Assembly (NCBI GenBank): GCA_015680685.1
Contig: MNCI01011846.1
Span: forward strand, 479,347 to 543,346
Origin: Gnetum montanum
Taxonomy: Eukaryota; Streptophyta; Gnetopsida; Gnetales; Gnetaceae
Reading direction: 5' to 3'
Length of the DNA stretch: 64,000 nt
The notes below the pieces were generated by a model. That model was not told the origin of the DNA. It was given only the letters and a program-made list of their open reading frames with translations, and did not search any database. Positions within the stretch are counted from its first letter, which is position 1. Each line of letters begins with the position of its first letter. Below, one piece after another: positions 1 to 11,506 of this stretch. The translations under genes and the position numbers were made by a program.

Positions 1-1085
1 AGGGTAGCTAATCGATTTTCTTCTAGCATGTTTAAAGTTTCTAACCTTTGTTTCTGTGCTAGATTAGGGTCGAGGTGGAGGTCACAAGTCATTGATAGTG
101 TACGGAGCTCGGTTTGAATCGGAAGTGTTGGAAGCTTTCTGTACACTAACTCATAGGGAGAGTAGCCTATAGAGAGTTTCTAGGTGGAGCGGTATGCGCA
201 AAGAGCATCATTTAGTTTAGTGCTCCAATCTTGCCTATCCTCCCTAATTATCCTAGTTAATATTTTAGTGATCTCCCTATTGGTGACCTTAGCTTGTCTG
301 TTAGCTTGGGGGTGATAAAGTGTAGTTAATTTATGTTCAACCCCTAAGCGTTGCATTAACTTTTGAAAAGTTGCACCTGTGAAGTGTGTTCCATTATCCG
401 AAATAAGTGCATGTGGCACACCAACCCTATTTACGATTTATTGTTGCACAAATCGTGTAGCTATAGATGATGTGCAATCTTTAATAGCAGCTGCTTCAAC
501 CCATTTTTTTAAATAGTCTATGAAAACTACAATGTAAGCTTTTCCATTGGACATTGGTGTAATGGGCCCCATAAAGTCTATTCCCCAAATGTCAAAGGGT
601 TCTAATGGTTGAATCCACTATTGCCAACCCTCCATTTTAGCAGTCATTCCTCCATCACATTGACAGTGCTCCCAAGATCGGACAAATTGATGGGCATCCC
701 GAAATAATGTTGGCTAGTAATATCTTGCAAGTAAGATCTTAATAGCCGTTCATCTCCCCGCGTAGTGACCCCAACAAGGGCCCTCATGAGCATCTTGGAG
801 AACTCTCAGTTAGTCTACATCGGGCACACACCATCGAACCAAGACATCAGGACACACTTTGTAAACTTGTCCATTGATCTCCATGAAGTACTTGGCTTTG
901 TGAAGAAACTATTGTTTCTTCCTAAGGTCCAGCTCCTGTGGTGTTTATTGAGTAAGGAGATAGGTGAGAATGCTACTATACCAATTCATCTTTGTGGGTA
1001 GTTGGTTATTCACTACATCGGAAAAGAGGGCTTCATCAGGAAAATGATCAGACATTACATATTCATCCTCTTTTCTGTCCCAGTG
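1..1085 (-). pseudogene. Integrase of element A, decayed, partial
   Basis: Integrase would insert the cDNA into host DNA. Minus-strand frames show the zinc-binding HHCC part near 640-800 (AHEGPCWGHY, then EHCQCDGG with the first cysteine of the CxxC pair changed to W). The first catalytic Asp is in [11 protein letters not shown] near 570-605. The second is in SDNGTHF near 385-410. The expected catalytic Glu reads Lys (ANRQAKVTNR near 280-310), so the D,D,E triad is broken. The C-terminus lies left of the window. Several in-frame stops and frame changes are present. Family assignment is firm; activity is excluded. Confidence 0.85.
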
Positions 1086-1470
1086 TAATTAAGATAAATG
1101 ATTTGCAACTACATTCTTGGTGCCTTTTTGATCGATCATCATCAGATCGAACTCCTGTAGGATTACCAGCCATCGTATAATATGAGGGCTAACCATTGGC
1201 TTGTTCATGAGAAACCGGATTGCACTATGATCTATGTGGATGAACACTTTGTAACCTAACCCATAGTGCCTAAACTTATCCAGTGCAAACACTATAGCCA
1301 TTAATTCTTTCTCTATAGTTGTGTAGTTAAGTTGTGCATCGATGATACTTCTACTTGCATAGTGGATGTAGTAAGGGCATTTTTGGTCATCTAATTGTGT
1401 AAGTATGTCTCCTAAGGCATAATTGGATGCATTAGTCATGATGTGGAACGGTCTGGACTAGTCAAGAGCT
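1086..1470 (-). pseudogene. RNase H of element A, largely open
   Basis: RNase H degrades the RNA strand of the RNA-DNA hybrid in reverse transcription. The frame from about 1439 down to 1089 is open and reads NASNYALGDILTQ, then YYIHYASRSIIDAQ, TTIEKELMAIVFAL, and ends LQEFDLMMIDQKG and VVANHLS. The first catalytic Asp expected in the D-A-S motif reads Asn. The IDHSAI and VVANHLS positions correspond to TDHAAL and VADHLS in Athila relatives, with the second Asp changed to Asn. It directly follows the RT on the same strand and precedes the integrase. Confidence 0.85.
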
Positions 1471-2710
1471 TGTAGAATGGGAGTTTCTACTAGCTTTTGT
1501 TTCAGGGTTTGGAATGCTCGTTCACATTCCCTGGTCCACTCAAAAGATACGTCCTTCTTTGTTAACTCTACCGACAGTTTGGAAATCTTGGAGAAGTTCT
1601 CAATGAATCTCCTATAGTAGCCGATGTGTCCAAGGAATGATCAAATGTCTTTGATGATTTTCTATTGATGGGTGATTCCTTGGATGACCTTAATTTTATC
1701 TGGGTATACCTCTATTCTTGCATGTGAAACCTTATGCCCAAGTACTATGCCATCTCAGACCATTAAATGACTTTTCTACAAGTTGAGCCTTAGATTGGTT
1801 TCTACGCATATTTTCAGCACTTGCTCTAATATGTCCAAGGCTTGATCAAAACTTGTTCCATAGGTGGAGAAGTTGTCCATAAAGACTTCCACTCTATTTC
1901 CTATTTGCTATAGGAATATGCTTAGAACAAGGTGTTGAAACGTGGTAAGAGTATTACACAAGCCAAACGGTATTTGTTTATATGCAAATATTCCCCAAGG
2001 ACTAGTGAATGTTGTCTTGGCTTGGTCTTCTGGGGCCATCTGTATTTGGTTGTATCTACTATAGCCATCCAGAAAACTGTAATAGCGATGCCCTGCTATG
2101 GTGTCTAAGACTTGGTCAATGAACGAAAACAGAAAGTGATCCTTAAATGTTGCCATGTTCAGTAGCCTAAAATCTATGCACACCCTCCATTTGCCTTCCC
2201 TTTTAGGCATGATTACCAAAGGGCTAACCCATTCACTATCAGCAATGGGATATATGAACCGAGCCTTAAGATGCTATTCTATTTCTTCTTTTACAACTTG
2301 CTTTAATTTTGGGTTCAATCATCTTTGCAGTTGTTTTCGAGATTTCATGGATGGGTTAGTGTTAATCCTATGCTGGTATATCCTAGGATCTATTCCAATT
2401 AATTTAGGATATGACCAGGCAAAGGCTTTTGACCACTTGTTTATTACTTTCAGCAGTTTTCCTTTTTTTTTGGAAGTAAGTCTTGCGTTGATGATTACTA
2501 GTTTTCCATTTTCAAGGATCATATATTCCAAACTGGTGGGAAATGATTTTAATTCTAGGGGATTTTTTTTGAATTTTTCAGGAATTTCCAACTTCCCCCA
2601 GTTGATGTTTTCAAGGTTAAGGCTTGGAAGTTGGCAGCGAACTTGCTCTAGTGCATCTATGTTTTCGATGTAAGTGCAAGTTATTTCCTCAGTTAGTTCC
2701 ATGCACATGA
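1471..2710 (-). pseudogene. Reverse transcriptase and pre-RT linker of element A
   Basis: The 2319-2708 frame is the linker before RT (FAWSYPKLIGIDP, cf. FAWSYxDMPGIDP in gypsy elements). RT proper starts near 2219 with KWRVCIDFRLLN, then SFLDGYSRYNQIQ, TTFTSPWGIFAYKQIPFGLCN. The catalytic YxDD box reads FMDN at 1871-1885, so one metal-binding Asp is lost. Beyond it (down to about 1471) the frame is broken by shifts, but thumb and connection motifs can still be followed. An open plus-strand frame of 172 codons over 2155-2673 is only the antisense of this gene. Confidence 0.88.
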
Positions 2711-2756
2711 CTGAGTTGATCTCTTGATCAGCTATTAGCCATTGGGTGTCTTCTTG

Positions 2757-3490
2757 TCATGTGGCTGCTGCATATAGGCACTTTTGTATGTTAATGTCTT
2801 GTGCACACCGGTTGCATGCAGGCAATGCTAAACTTTGCACAACCCATGATCTCTGCATGCAATTGCATCCTATATCACTGTATGTGATGCATGGAACCTT
2901 CTTCTTCTCGATCTTTCCAAAAGTGTTCTCCTTAGATATTTCCAATGAAAGATTGCAAATTCCTAGGTGTGCATCTATAGTACTTAGCCATGCCCTTCCC
3001 ATTATGATTGGGAAGTCCCCTTTACCATTATTCACTTGTATCACTAGGAAATCAGCTTGGTACAACCAACCACACACAGTGGTGATGATGTCCTCCACTA
3101 GTCCCAAAGGAACAGTGATGGATTGGTCAGCTAGCTCTAGGTGAATATTTCTATTCTTCAATGGAGGTAGGTTCCAGGCTTTGTACATTTCTTGCGATAT
3201 TAAGTTGACTCTAGAACTTGAATCCAGAAGAGCTTTGCATGGCTCATTCCTAGCAATTTTGAGATAGATTAGAGGGCTTCTAGGATTAGATAATTTCCTA
3301 GGAAGGTGGCCAACCTTGATCCAATTAGCAATCACATGTGTTAACATGACCGTATGTGTTGAGCTCGGTGTTTGGTTCGAAGGGAGCTCTGAAGCTTGAT
3401 TTGATGGGGAGGCATTCAGAGGTTCAACTGCTTGTGGTTGTAAGGGCTTAGTTAGACTATTGGTTCTAAAGAAAGGTCTTTTCTTCATAC
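2757..3490 (-). pseudogene. Aspartic protease region of element A
   Basis: This is the longest undamaged frame of element A, 243 codons. It has a Ser/Pro-rich start, then HVIANWIKVGHLPRKLSNP, then the active-site segment ALLDSSSRVNLIS, in which the Gly expected after D-x is Ser. LADQSITVPLGLVEDI and PIIMGRAWLSTIDA follow, typical of the retropepsin fold in Athila-type elements. The retropepsin would cleave Gag-Pol. The same stretch occurs in C (32421-32819) and E (28583-29110), where E keeps D-L-G. Confidence 0.85.
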
Positions 3491-3545
3491 ATTTGTTAGA
3501 ACCAATAGTGGGTTAAGGATTTATAGCCCTTGTGGAATTGCATTA

Positions 3546-5690
3546 CTATGGTTGAGTAGGGAGTTCCCCTTGCATTGTTGGAGTGGGTGGTAATGGAGCT
3601 ATTGCTGTGAGAGTTGCAGATGGATTTGAAGGATGGTATATTTGTGGGTTATCTCTCCTAGGAGAAGGAGTTCTATAATACTCATGGGCTTGGTAGTGAT
3701 GTTGTGGTGTAACGTGACCAACAGAGTCACGTGAAGAGATTAGATGCTGCATGTAGTAGCCATATGGGTTAGGTTGCCGATATGGGTATTGTTGGCTTGG
3801 TGGTGGCATCCCCCATGACTGTGGGTATTGCCACTATTGATGTTGCTCAATAGGTTGTGGTGGAGTTCCACTTGGATAATATGTTGAAGGTTGGTGGAAC
3901 TACCTTGGGTTACCTTGGGGATAAGGTAATTGTCGAGGTGTTTGCCATTTATTTAGTCGTGGGTTGAGTGCATACACCCCAGACTCTTGTGGATGTGAGA
4001 TCACTGGGCAACATCCCTTAGGATGGTCGTATTGGCATATCTTGCATCCACTATCATTATCCATGTATGAATCAACAACCTCTTCTATGACGGCCATTTT
4101 TCCCTTACCCTTGTTACGTGCATTTTCCACTTCTCTGTTTTTCTTTTTTTTTTGCGGTCACTACCTCCCTTCCTAGACTCCTCTACAATTTTAAGAACAG
4201 TTTCAGACCTACTATCTAGGGAGTCCCACATTTGGTCCACCTTTGTCGATACTTTTGATGTTAACTTTTGGAGAGAAAATTTTTTCCTATTTACCATCTC
4301 TTTGAGTGGTGACTCTTCTTCCTCCTCACAAAATCTTACTCCCCTTTTTCAAAGGGAAGGATCTAGGTTGTATTCTTCCACACTTTCTCTCTTTTGTAGC
4401 TCACCTTCTTCTTTGGCAACTTGCTCTAGCAATCAATGAATTTGATGAGACCTAAGCTCCGATAACCTTCCTTGGGCATACGTCCCAAGGGTTCTTCTTG
4501 TTTCATGCCTAAGTCCATCCACGAGATGGCGTAGTTGATCCTACTACGAATAACGATGGTTAGGGCAATGATGTAATAGTGTGTAATAGCGGCCCATGGC
4601 AGCATCCAAGGGTTTATGATTTCCTTGCTTCCATCAGTGGATTTTCTTCTGTAGGTTAGACACTTAGGAGTACATTTAGTACTTATCATTGAAGAGTTCT
4701 AACATTGTACTCCACCTTTGAATGGATTCTGGTTCTAAGGACCGATACCAACTTTCAACTTCTTTCACTAGTGTCTTTGGGAAAAACTTTAGTTTTTGCC
4801 ATTCGTTTTCTATGTTTTACAAGGCACATGCATCGTGGAATGCTTGTAAATGATTTTGAGGATTAGCATTGCATCCCCCTTCAAATTGTGGGATGTTGTT
4901 CATGTCTAACCTCTTGATCCTACTATTCTTTTGATGCCTTGTTGGAACTCTTACAGCCTTCGTTATATCTAGCATGCTTCTAGTTGCGAGTAGGGGTTCT
5001 TCATGATCNATGACAATGTTTTCTACCTTCTCTTCAGTGGTCTTGGCCTCGATCATGATCATGATTAAAATGTTTATCCTTATCGTGTGTTCGTGTTCCT
5101 TTGTTGAACACTTCGTGTTTGTGGGTATTAGAACCAGGGTTGTGAATAGTGGAGTGGAGGTTTTGATACACCGCACCTTGACCAATGTCAAGAGGAGGAA
5201 CATCATTTCATGGGGAACCTATTGAGGTAGGTTCACCATCCTTAATTTTTCTCAAAACGTGCGAAGCGTCATGGGGCCATTTACCCTTCAAAGATGTATG
5301 GTATCTTTCCTGTTGCAAGTCCTTTTGATGTTGCACTTATATGGGATGATAGTCTCTTGAGTCATGATCACATGCAACATATTATGCGTATAAAAGTGGC
5401 ATGCCTATTCATGTGAGAGCATGAAGGAGCATGTTGGGAACTGATTGGTCTAGAGGCAACACTATGTTACCCTCCAAGTCTCTCCAACGTAGTTGTTCGT
5501 CTTGGTGGAGAATAAAGGTGAAACCAGGTACATACTCATCAGGATGAGTATATACCACATGAAAGTATTGAGGAACTGGCATATCTTGGTTATGTGTATT
5601 ATGCCGTTGACTACCTCTTGCATTAGTCCTAGGTAGTGAAGTTTTCTTATGCGAAGAAGAATACATCTTGTTTTGTTTGGTGTGCAATGT
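3546..5690 (-). pseudogene. gag of element A, frameshifted
   Basis: Gag is the structural capsid/nucleocapsid protein. Pieces in order on the minus strand: N-terminus near 5687 (M-H-T-K start, then VPQYFHVVYTHPDEYVPGF), a linker, the capsid start RLDMNNIPQFEGG (about 4870-4920), broken capsid frames (4426-4800), a zinc-knuckle-like cluster CKICQYDHPKGC (3995-4045), then PYPQGNPR and a Gln/Pro/Tyr-rich tail (3546-3809). The cysteine spacing is CX2CX3HX3C rather than the usual CX2CX4HX4C. A single undetermined base lies at 5009. Element E carries a matching gag at 26044-28000, which confirms the reading. Confidence 0.8.
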
Positions 5691-5790
5691 ACTATTGTCT
5701 CATCTTTCTTTGATTAACCCTAAGGGTTTGTCCTAATGTTCTAATGATATGAATGATTTCCTATGTTCTATGCAGCGCACAAACAACTAA

Positions 5791-5810
5791 GTCCTTGGCA
5801 ATGGTGCCAA
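5791..5810 (-). other. Primer binding site of element A
   Basis: Directly inside the 5' LTR on the minus strand is TTGGCACCATTGCCAAGGAC. Allowing two CpG to CpA changes, it matches TGGCGCCGTTGCC, the start of a primer site I recall for Athila-type elements (tRNA-Asp class). It abuts the LTR end with no spacer. The lineage match is from memory; the position and strand are direct. Confidence 0.75.
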
Positions 5811-6632
5811 TGATGAGTGGCGAGGTACCCCTACACTCAACCATACGAATATGAGCATTTCATGCATGATCCGATTGAACTCCAAGGACCAAGTGCTTAT
5901 GCGCCTTAATGGAACACTTAGGGTTAATCAATCATTGTCTTCCCAAACTTACTTGCATTTTCATGGTTGTATGGTTAAGTAAACTTGAGGTAGATGATTT
6001 TTATAGCTTTTGTCCTATTTATTTCTTCTGCTAATAAAGGATAGGGAGAAAGAACTAAGTGGCTAACTTACATTAACTATTCATTAACTAGTTTCTAAAT
6101 GTTCCTAACACCAGTATCTATTCCCACTTGTCGTACACATCCTAAACTAGTGCAACACTACTAGGATTACCAAACACTAATCATTACTGGGTTACCAAGT
6201 GCTACACGCATGCTCGAAGCTGTCGTACTGAGTGTATTCAACTAAGGGGGTTGACAGTTGAGAGAGATATTAATTAACTAGGAAAGAATTAAACAATAAT
6301 TAATTACTAATTAGCTTAATATGTATGCTTCAAGGTTTATCATAAAGTTTGTCTTTATTGTCGTACACAAAATTGTGCTCAGGTACAAATTGCTGGAATA
6401 AAGATCCGTTCACTCTATGACTCCTACTACAGGCACATAGAAATAATTCTAACTATGGAATGACAAAACTGCAAGAGTCTGGCTAAGGGTATAAATCTAA
6501 TTGTATGTGAACCAAGGGTGCCACCTCTTATTTATAGAAGATGAGGCAAGATGCGATATCATGTACGTGACATCGTGTGGTGGATGTGATATCGCGTACA
6601 TGATTTCGCGTATGCGATATCGTGGTTCATCA
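5811..6632 (-). repeat. 5' LTR of element A
   Basis: An 822-bp LTR bounded on the plus strand by TGATGAG and TTCATCA, the short inverted termini of this family. It is recognisably the same sequence as the LTRs at 14606-15454, 29735-30321, 32837-33601, 25489-25893 and 40852-41713. The minus-strand U3 start (6550-6632) holds three GATATC palindromes. A TATA box lies at 6528-6538, and an AATAAAG signal is conserved across the family further along. Confidence 0.9.
6528..6538 (-). promoter_or_regulatory. TATA box of element A LTR
   Basis: Minus-strand CTATAAATAAG about 95 bp from the LTR outer end. The same word is at the same relative place in B (15336-15343), C (33559-33566) and, as CTATAAATG, E (40962-40968). 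This conserved position supports it as the LTR promoter. Confidence 0.65.
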
Positions 6633-6637
6633 ACTGG

Positions 6638-8423
6638 TATGTGAGATGCAATAGGTTTTGTGATATTATGTTATGCCTAATGATGATATGATTATAAATT
6701 TGACTTATAGTTATGATGTGCATGATATTTTCTTGTTGAAAATTTGATCAATTTTTGTTTTGAAGCTCCCAAACATTAGTTATGAATAATGGATCCTAGA
6801 GTTATTAGTGGGCTTAGTTGTTTGGATTAGACTCATGAAATTTTCCTGTGATGAATAAAATAAGTTTAAATTATATTAATAATTTTATATTTTATATATA
6901 ATACATAAAATTTAAGCCATTTCTCTTCTTTTGATTATTCATTTTTTTGGATGTTGCTTGAAACCATTTTTCTTCCATGTTATGCAATTCTTGATGGATT
7001 TTGGAGCTTTTAGAGTCATTTGAGAGCTAGTCTTAGGCTAGTAGTGGTTTTGAAAATATTGATTTGAGAATTGATGGGATTGAGATGGAGTCTTATTTAT
7101 GTTTCTATCTTTTCATGATCATTTTTACTTTGGATAAATTTGGTTAATTTAGTGGGTTATATTTACCTTTGTCCTGGTTTTCTATTTTGGATTTAGTTCA
7201 CATAAACATGGACTTGAGTTTATGGGTTGGTTAGGATGTTGTACACACTATGTTTAGAATGCATGTGCTTACTAAGATGAAGTTGTATTTTACTATGCTT
7301 GGAATGTTATGCACTTGGATTTATAGATTTTGAAAATTAGGTATGTGCTTGATGTGTTACTTGTGGATAATATGCATATCTTTTGGATTTTGTTAAAGAC
7401 AGATTATAGTTTCTTGGGGATGTGCAATCATATTATTGGATGCATGGACTTGGATATTTTTGTAGTTAGCATGGTCTTAGCTATTTTTTCAATAGTGGGT
7501 ATGGATGTAGGTTGCAATTGGGTTTGTGATCCAAAGATCCTAGGAATTTGCATAGACTACAAGTTATGGTATTCTTACATTCAGAATTGAATTCAAGATC
7601 ATAAGTAATAGGGCCTCATAGCTAGGACATGTTAAGAAATCTTAGTAAATGTGAGTCATTTTCTAACTTCTGGTTTTCTTATTTTGTCATTATGAAAAGC
7701 CATAACTTAGTTGCAATTGGCTTGTAGTGGAGGTCATACCCTCACCAGGAGTTATGAACAACTTGTGCTTGGTGATTTAAGGACTACACGCTACATTCTA
7801 GTCATGTTGGCATGTTTTCCCTTGAGATGAATTATATAAGATCTATAGTAGTATGTACTTGTTACATGCTTAGTCTACTTACATTATGAGTTATTACTAT
7901 GTTGCTCTTGTGTTGATTGTATGTGTGTGGTCTAGATTTAATGCATGAGACTTATTGGGATAATGTAGATTTAGTAAGCTAGGTTGGTATACGTTTAATA
8001 ATGTATATAGCACACATTTTTTGTGATTTTTTTGCAAGTGAAGCTAACATGAGGGAGATAGTAATGAAGCACCCTGTCATGGAAGAGGATGACCTCCTAT
8101 ATCAAGCCTCATCATGAAAGTGAAAGAGTATAGATGTGATAGTTTCTATAAGTAGTATGAAGACTAAGAGAGCTATAGGTTACACCTATAACCAATGCTC
8201 TAGAAGGTTAGTAAATGTAAGTTATAGGTTAATGAGCATTAGTATTAGTAGTGGTAATAAAAACTAATAAAAGACATGTAGACACATATAGATAATAAGT
8301 ACTCATGACAGTGAACATATGTAATATAATTAGAGTGGATATGTCAGTCAGATGGAATGATGGACGAGTATGGTTAATTAAGATATAGGTTACCATATGA
8401 GCTTTGTTGGCTCACTATAATGT
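6638..8423. other. Unassigned AT-rich stretch between elements
   Basis: I see no recognisable protein domain, LTR terminus or tandem repeat here. An 86-codon open frame (7330-7590, plus) has no recognisable motif and is probably chance. The text around 7600-8100 has the feel of old LTR sequence but I cannot pair it with anything in the window. Confidence 0.4.
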
Positions 8424-8906
8424 CCTATTCCTTGTTAAGGATAAAGTTATAATATAATAATGGAATTATCCTTTGAATGAAGGGGTCCCTCATTATGGGG
8501 ATTTGTAACTATTTGTAGGAAGTGGTTTGATATGTAACATTTAAGGCAAGGGACTTAGAGATCATGCAAAACATGAAGTTGCAGAGCCAACAATGATGAG
8601 GGATGATAGCTAGGTGAAGTAGGATAAGAAGGGACTAATCACCTCTTTAGTGTTATAGCTTAAACATGATGGTAGTGCTAGATTGCTTCTAAGGATCATA
8701 AGTATCAAAGAAAGATAACCCTAGAGTTGTAAACAATGTACTAAGACAAATTTCATTAATAAAGTTTATCACTCTTTTCTTTTCTATTAAATTTAAGCAC
8801 CATTATTTTCATGTTCCAATGCATTTATTAAGTTATCTTGAAGATAAACAATGATTCTACATAATAGATGATCATAATTATTAATATCTTGGAATGGAAT
8901 GTCTCA
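8424..8906 (+). repeat. LTR-like repeat K, copy 1
   Basis: About 480 bp aligning end to end with 46467-46947 in the same orientation. Shared blocks include cattattttcatgtt/cattattttcatatt, the phrase tttattaagttatct, and a terminal TGTCTCA versus TGTTACA. An internal AATAAA and a TG..CA-like end suggest an LTR. Immediately after it, TGGTATAGGAGA (8909-8920) resembles an initiator-Met primer site (9 of 12 match TGGTATCAGAGC), which would make this a 5' LTR, but no gag follows. Family unknown. Confidence 0.55.
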
Positions 8907-9067
8907 TTTGGTATAGGAGAAAACCATGATCTAGGAGTTGAAAGTAGATGTGAGAGAAAATAAGCATAACATATGTTCCTTTTATTGATAAAAAATAGAG
9001 TACATCACTAAACAATGGGACATGGAAAAGAGGAAATATGGATAACATGGATAAAAGAGGTTTGGAT

Positions 9068-11240
9068 TAAATTTTTAAGATAAAAGACTGAATGAGATTC
9101 TTGGCTACATTTACTTAAGCCACTTGCTCTTCCATGGTGACATCATCCCTTTCATGCATATCTCAACACCTAGATAAGCCATTGTAGAGTTTGCAAATGT
9201 ATTTTATGCCACTCTTGGTAGTTGCCTTTTCTTTATCAGCTTTTTCAAGTTCTGCTTATAGCAAGTTGACCTAAGTTGCCTATTGTGCAATATCCTCCTT
9301 CCACTATTTATCCTTCCTTTAAATGCAAAATTTAAGGATAGTAAGTAGGTGGAATATAGGTAGAGAAGGAACATAATAAGAATTTACTACTTACATAGAG
9401 ATGATTATTCTCAATCTAAAGGATACATTCATAGTTGAGTAAGTGTTTGGCCAAGTAAGTAGCACTCTCTAGTTTCCCTAGAATCTGTTTAAGATTCCTA
9501 GTGACTTCTAGAGAATCCTCTAGAACTACATGAAATGTTGAGGTATCACTAAACTAAACCAATTCATAGTCACTCTTGAATTCATAGGACCTAAAATTTC
9601 TTTGTAAATAAAACTCTTGATGAATAGAGTGCATAGTATTCTTAGTGATTTGATTGTTAAGAGTACAAAGAAGAAGGACTTCCTTCTGTATAGCAGCCAC
9701 CATTTGCCCTAGATATTAGGAGAAATCATTCATAGTAACTAAGGGACTTGTAATAATGGAAATGTTTCTAGAAGAAGTAATTGCCAATATACTCTATGGA
9801 CTCCTAGTTAGAGTTGAACATCTTATTAGAGTCACCTGAACAAAATTTACTTAAGTAGACTTCAGAGCTTAAGTTGTAGTTCATTCAAATGTAGACTAAT
9901 GAGGGGATTCTTTCTTCAGTTTTTGAATGAAGAAATGTCAACCCAAGGAGATCTGCAAGTGATACAAAATTTCAGATGAACATTATAAAAAAAGATATTT
10001 GAAACCTAATTGGAAGTTTGAATTTACCTTAAGGTCCTTTCCCTTTTGTATGCTAGTTAATTCCTATCCACTTAATCCTTGCCTAGTGTGCAATTTCTAG
10101 TTAAAATTTGGAATTTTAGTAAAAAAAGAGTTAAAAAATAAAAAATGAAAATATAAAACTTTGATAAAAAGCAAATCATAGAACTTAGTTTCCATGTCTC
10201 ATTTCTCCTCAGGCTTGCTCTTCTAGTGTCTTTTGCTAAATCAATATATAGCTAAGAGATAATTAGCATATGAAATACCATAAAAATAAATAATGAATAA
10301 ATGGGAAAGATAAAAAAATTTCTATACCACATCTACTCCTTCTAGATTATGGGCATGTATGAGTGTTTCTTGATTCTTCTTGGAATCTTCAATTTGAGCT
10401 CTCATAGCTCTCTCTTTTTTAAGGAATTTAGGGTATAAATAAGAGTTTTAGAAAGTAAAATCATTGTTTGATAAATTATAGCTCAAAATTAGGGTCATAA
10501 GAAAAGGTATGCACCAAATGAAATAAGGTGTCTTAGGATTTTTCTTAGTTGTAGGTACAAGTTTCATAATAAGGAATAATTTGGTGAAATAAGAGATAGA
10601 CCAATCATACACTCTACTTGTATTGGCACTATGGACTAAGAAAATTAAATAACTAAAGACATGAGAATTATGGATATTCCATAAAATCTTACTCTCTATG
10701 AACAAAAATAATTGAAAATATATTTTTTCAATGAAATTAACTTTTAAAAATTCCTTTGTGAAATCTTATAAGAATGCATATAGTCAAAAATCTCTTTATT
10801 TTGAAAATCCATGAATTCAAAAGATTTTAAACTAGGAATGGAAGGTTCTTTTATGGAATGGAAACCTAAGACCTTTTGTATGGTTTCATGTGTAATCATG
10901 ACAATTTTAAAGATCATTTTCAATTTAGTATTGCACTTGGGATTGTATATGTTACACCATTGGGTTATCAGATCTTTGTAATAAACAATCTTGAAAGTTG
11001 GAAAAAGTAATAGATCAGATAACCTAGAAGTGATTAAGTATTTAAACTTTTCAACTTATAGCATACTACAAACTAGATTAGTATCTTCTATGATATTATT
11101 ATGATATAAAATAATTGAATTAAAACCCCTACTACCTGTGGTGATTAGAGAAACCTGGTTGGAATGTTTGGGAGGGTTCATTTTACCAATCTTTAAATAA
11201 AAAATTCCTTCATCTTTGTTACTCCAATGCTGATTCAAGG
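9068..11240 (-). pseudogene. Unrecognised gene relic X with candidate introns
   Basis: I do not recognise this protein. On the minus strand a coherent reading runs from about 11240 to a TAA at 9068-9070. Exon a (10328-11240, one frameshift and a few stops) has YYKDLITQWCNIYNPKC and FLVHSANTSRVYDWSISYF. Short pieces follow at 10185-10235 (51 bp), 10028-10096 (69 bp), 9395-9952 and 9068-9312. They are separated by GT-AG gaps of 92, 88, 75 and 82 bp, two of them strongly T-rich. Donors include GTAAGTAG, and one acceptor is CACTTGCAG. The later pieces are Glu/Lys/Gln-rich and coiled-coil-like (LEKADKEKATT). In-frame stops mostly sit where Gln codons are expected. The 75-bp gap is the weakest intron, since reading through it is in frame with one stop. 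Confidence 0.5.
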
Positions 11241-11506
11241 ATTATGTGGAAGGACTATACTAGTTTTGGATTTATAGAAAGAACAAATAATTCTAGTAGC
11301 ATTTTAAAGTTTAAGTTATTGAGAGAAAAGCACAATTCATTGTTGAGAAGTTTGGCTAATAGATTAATTAGTTAATTAATTAATCATAGAAAATACATAG
11401 TTTACAAGATATCATGTTTTTTTGATAAAAATTCCATTAATTAAAATTTAAAATTTAATATGCTAAATTTAAATCTTGATTTTTAATTTTCTAGTTATTA
11501 AAATTT

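Larger units (their letters stand above)
1..6632 (-). mobile_element. Athila-like Ty3/gypsy element A (5' part, runs off left edge)
   Basis: Read on the minus strand, the order is 5' LTR (5811-6632), PBS, gag, protease, RT, RNase H and integrase, which is Ty3/gypsy order. RT and RNase H motifs such as FMDN-FSTYG, YYIHYASRS and LQEFDLMMID match what I know of the Athila lineage, and no chromodomain is visible. The 3' LTR and the left target duplication lie outside the window. The five bases after the LTR, actgg at 6633-6637, would be one copy of the duplication. Every coding part carries stops or frameshifts, so the element is dead. B, C and E belong to the same family. Confidence 0.9.

Noticed and set aside
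2155-2673. 172-codon plus-strand open frame
   Set aside because: It is the antisense of the RT and linker of element A, whose minus-strand frames carry clear motifs.
7330-7590. 86-codon plus-strand open frame
   Set aside because: Hydrophobic, T/G-rich, no recognisable domain, no partner copy; expected by chance in a 64-kb window.
9953-10027. 75-bp candidate intron 3 in relic X taken as certain
   Set aside because: Splice-site words are good, but read-through is in frame with one stop, so it is kept only as a candidate.
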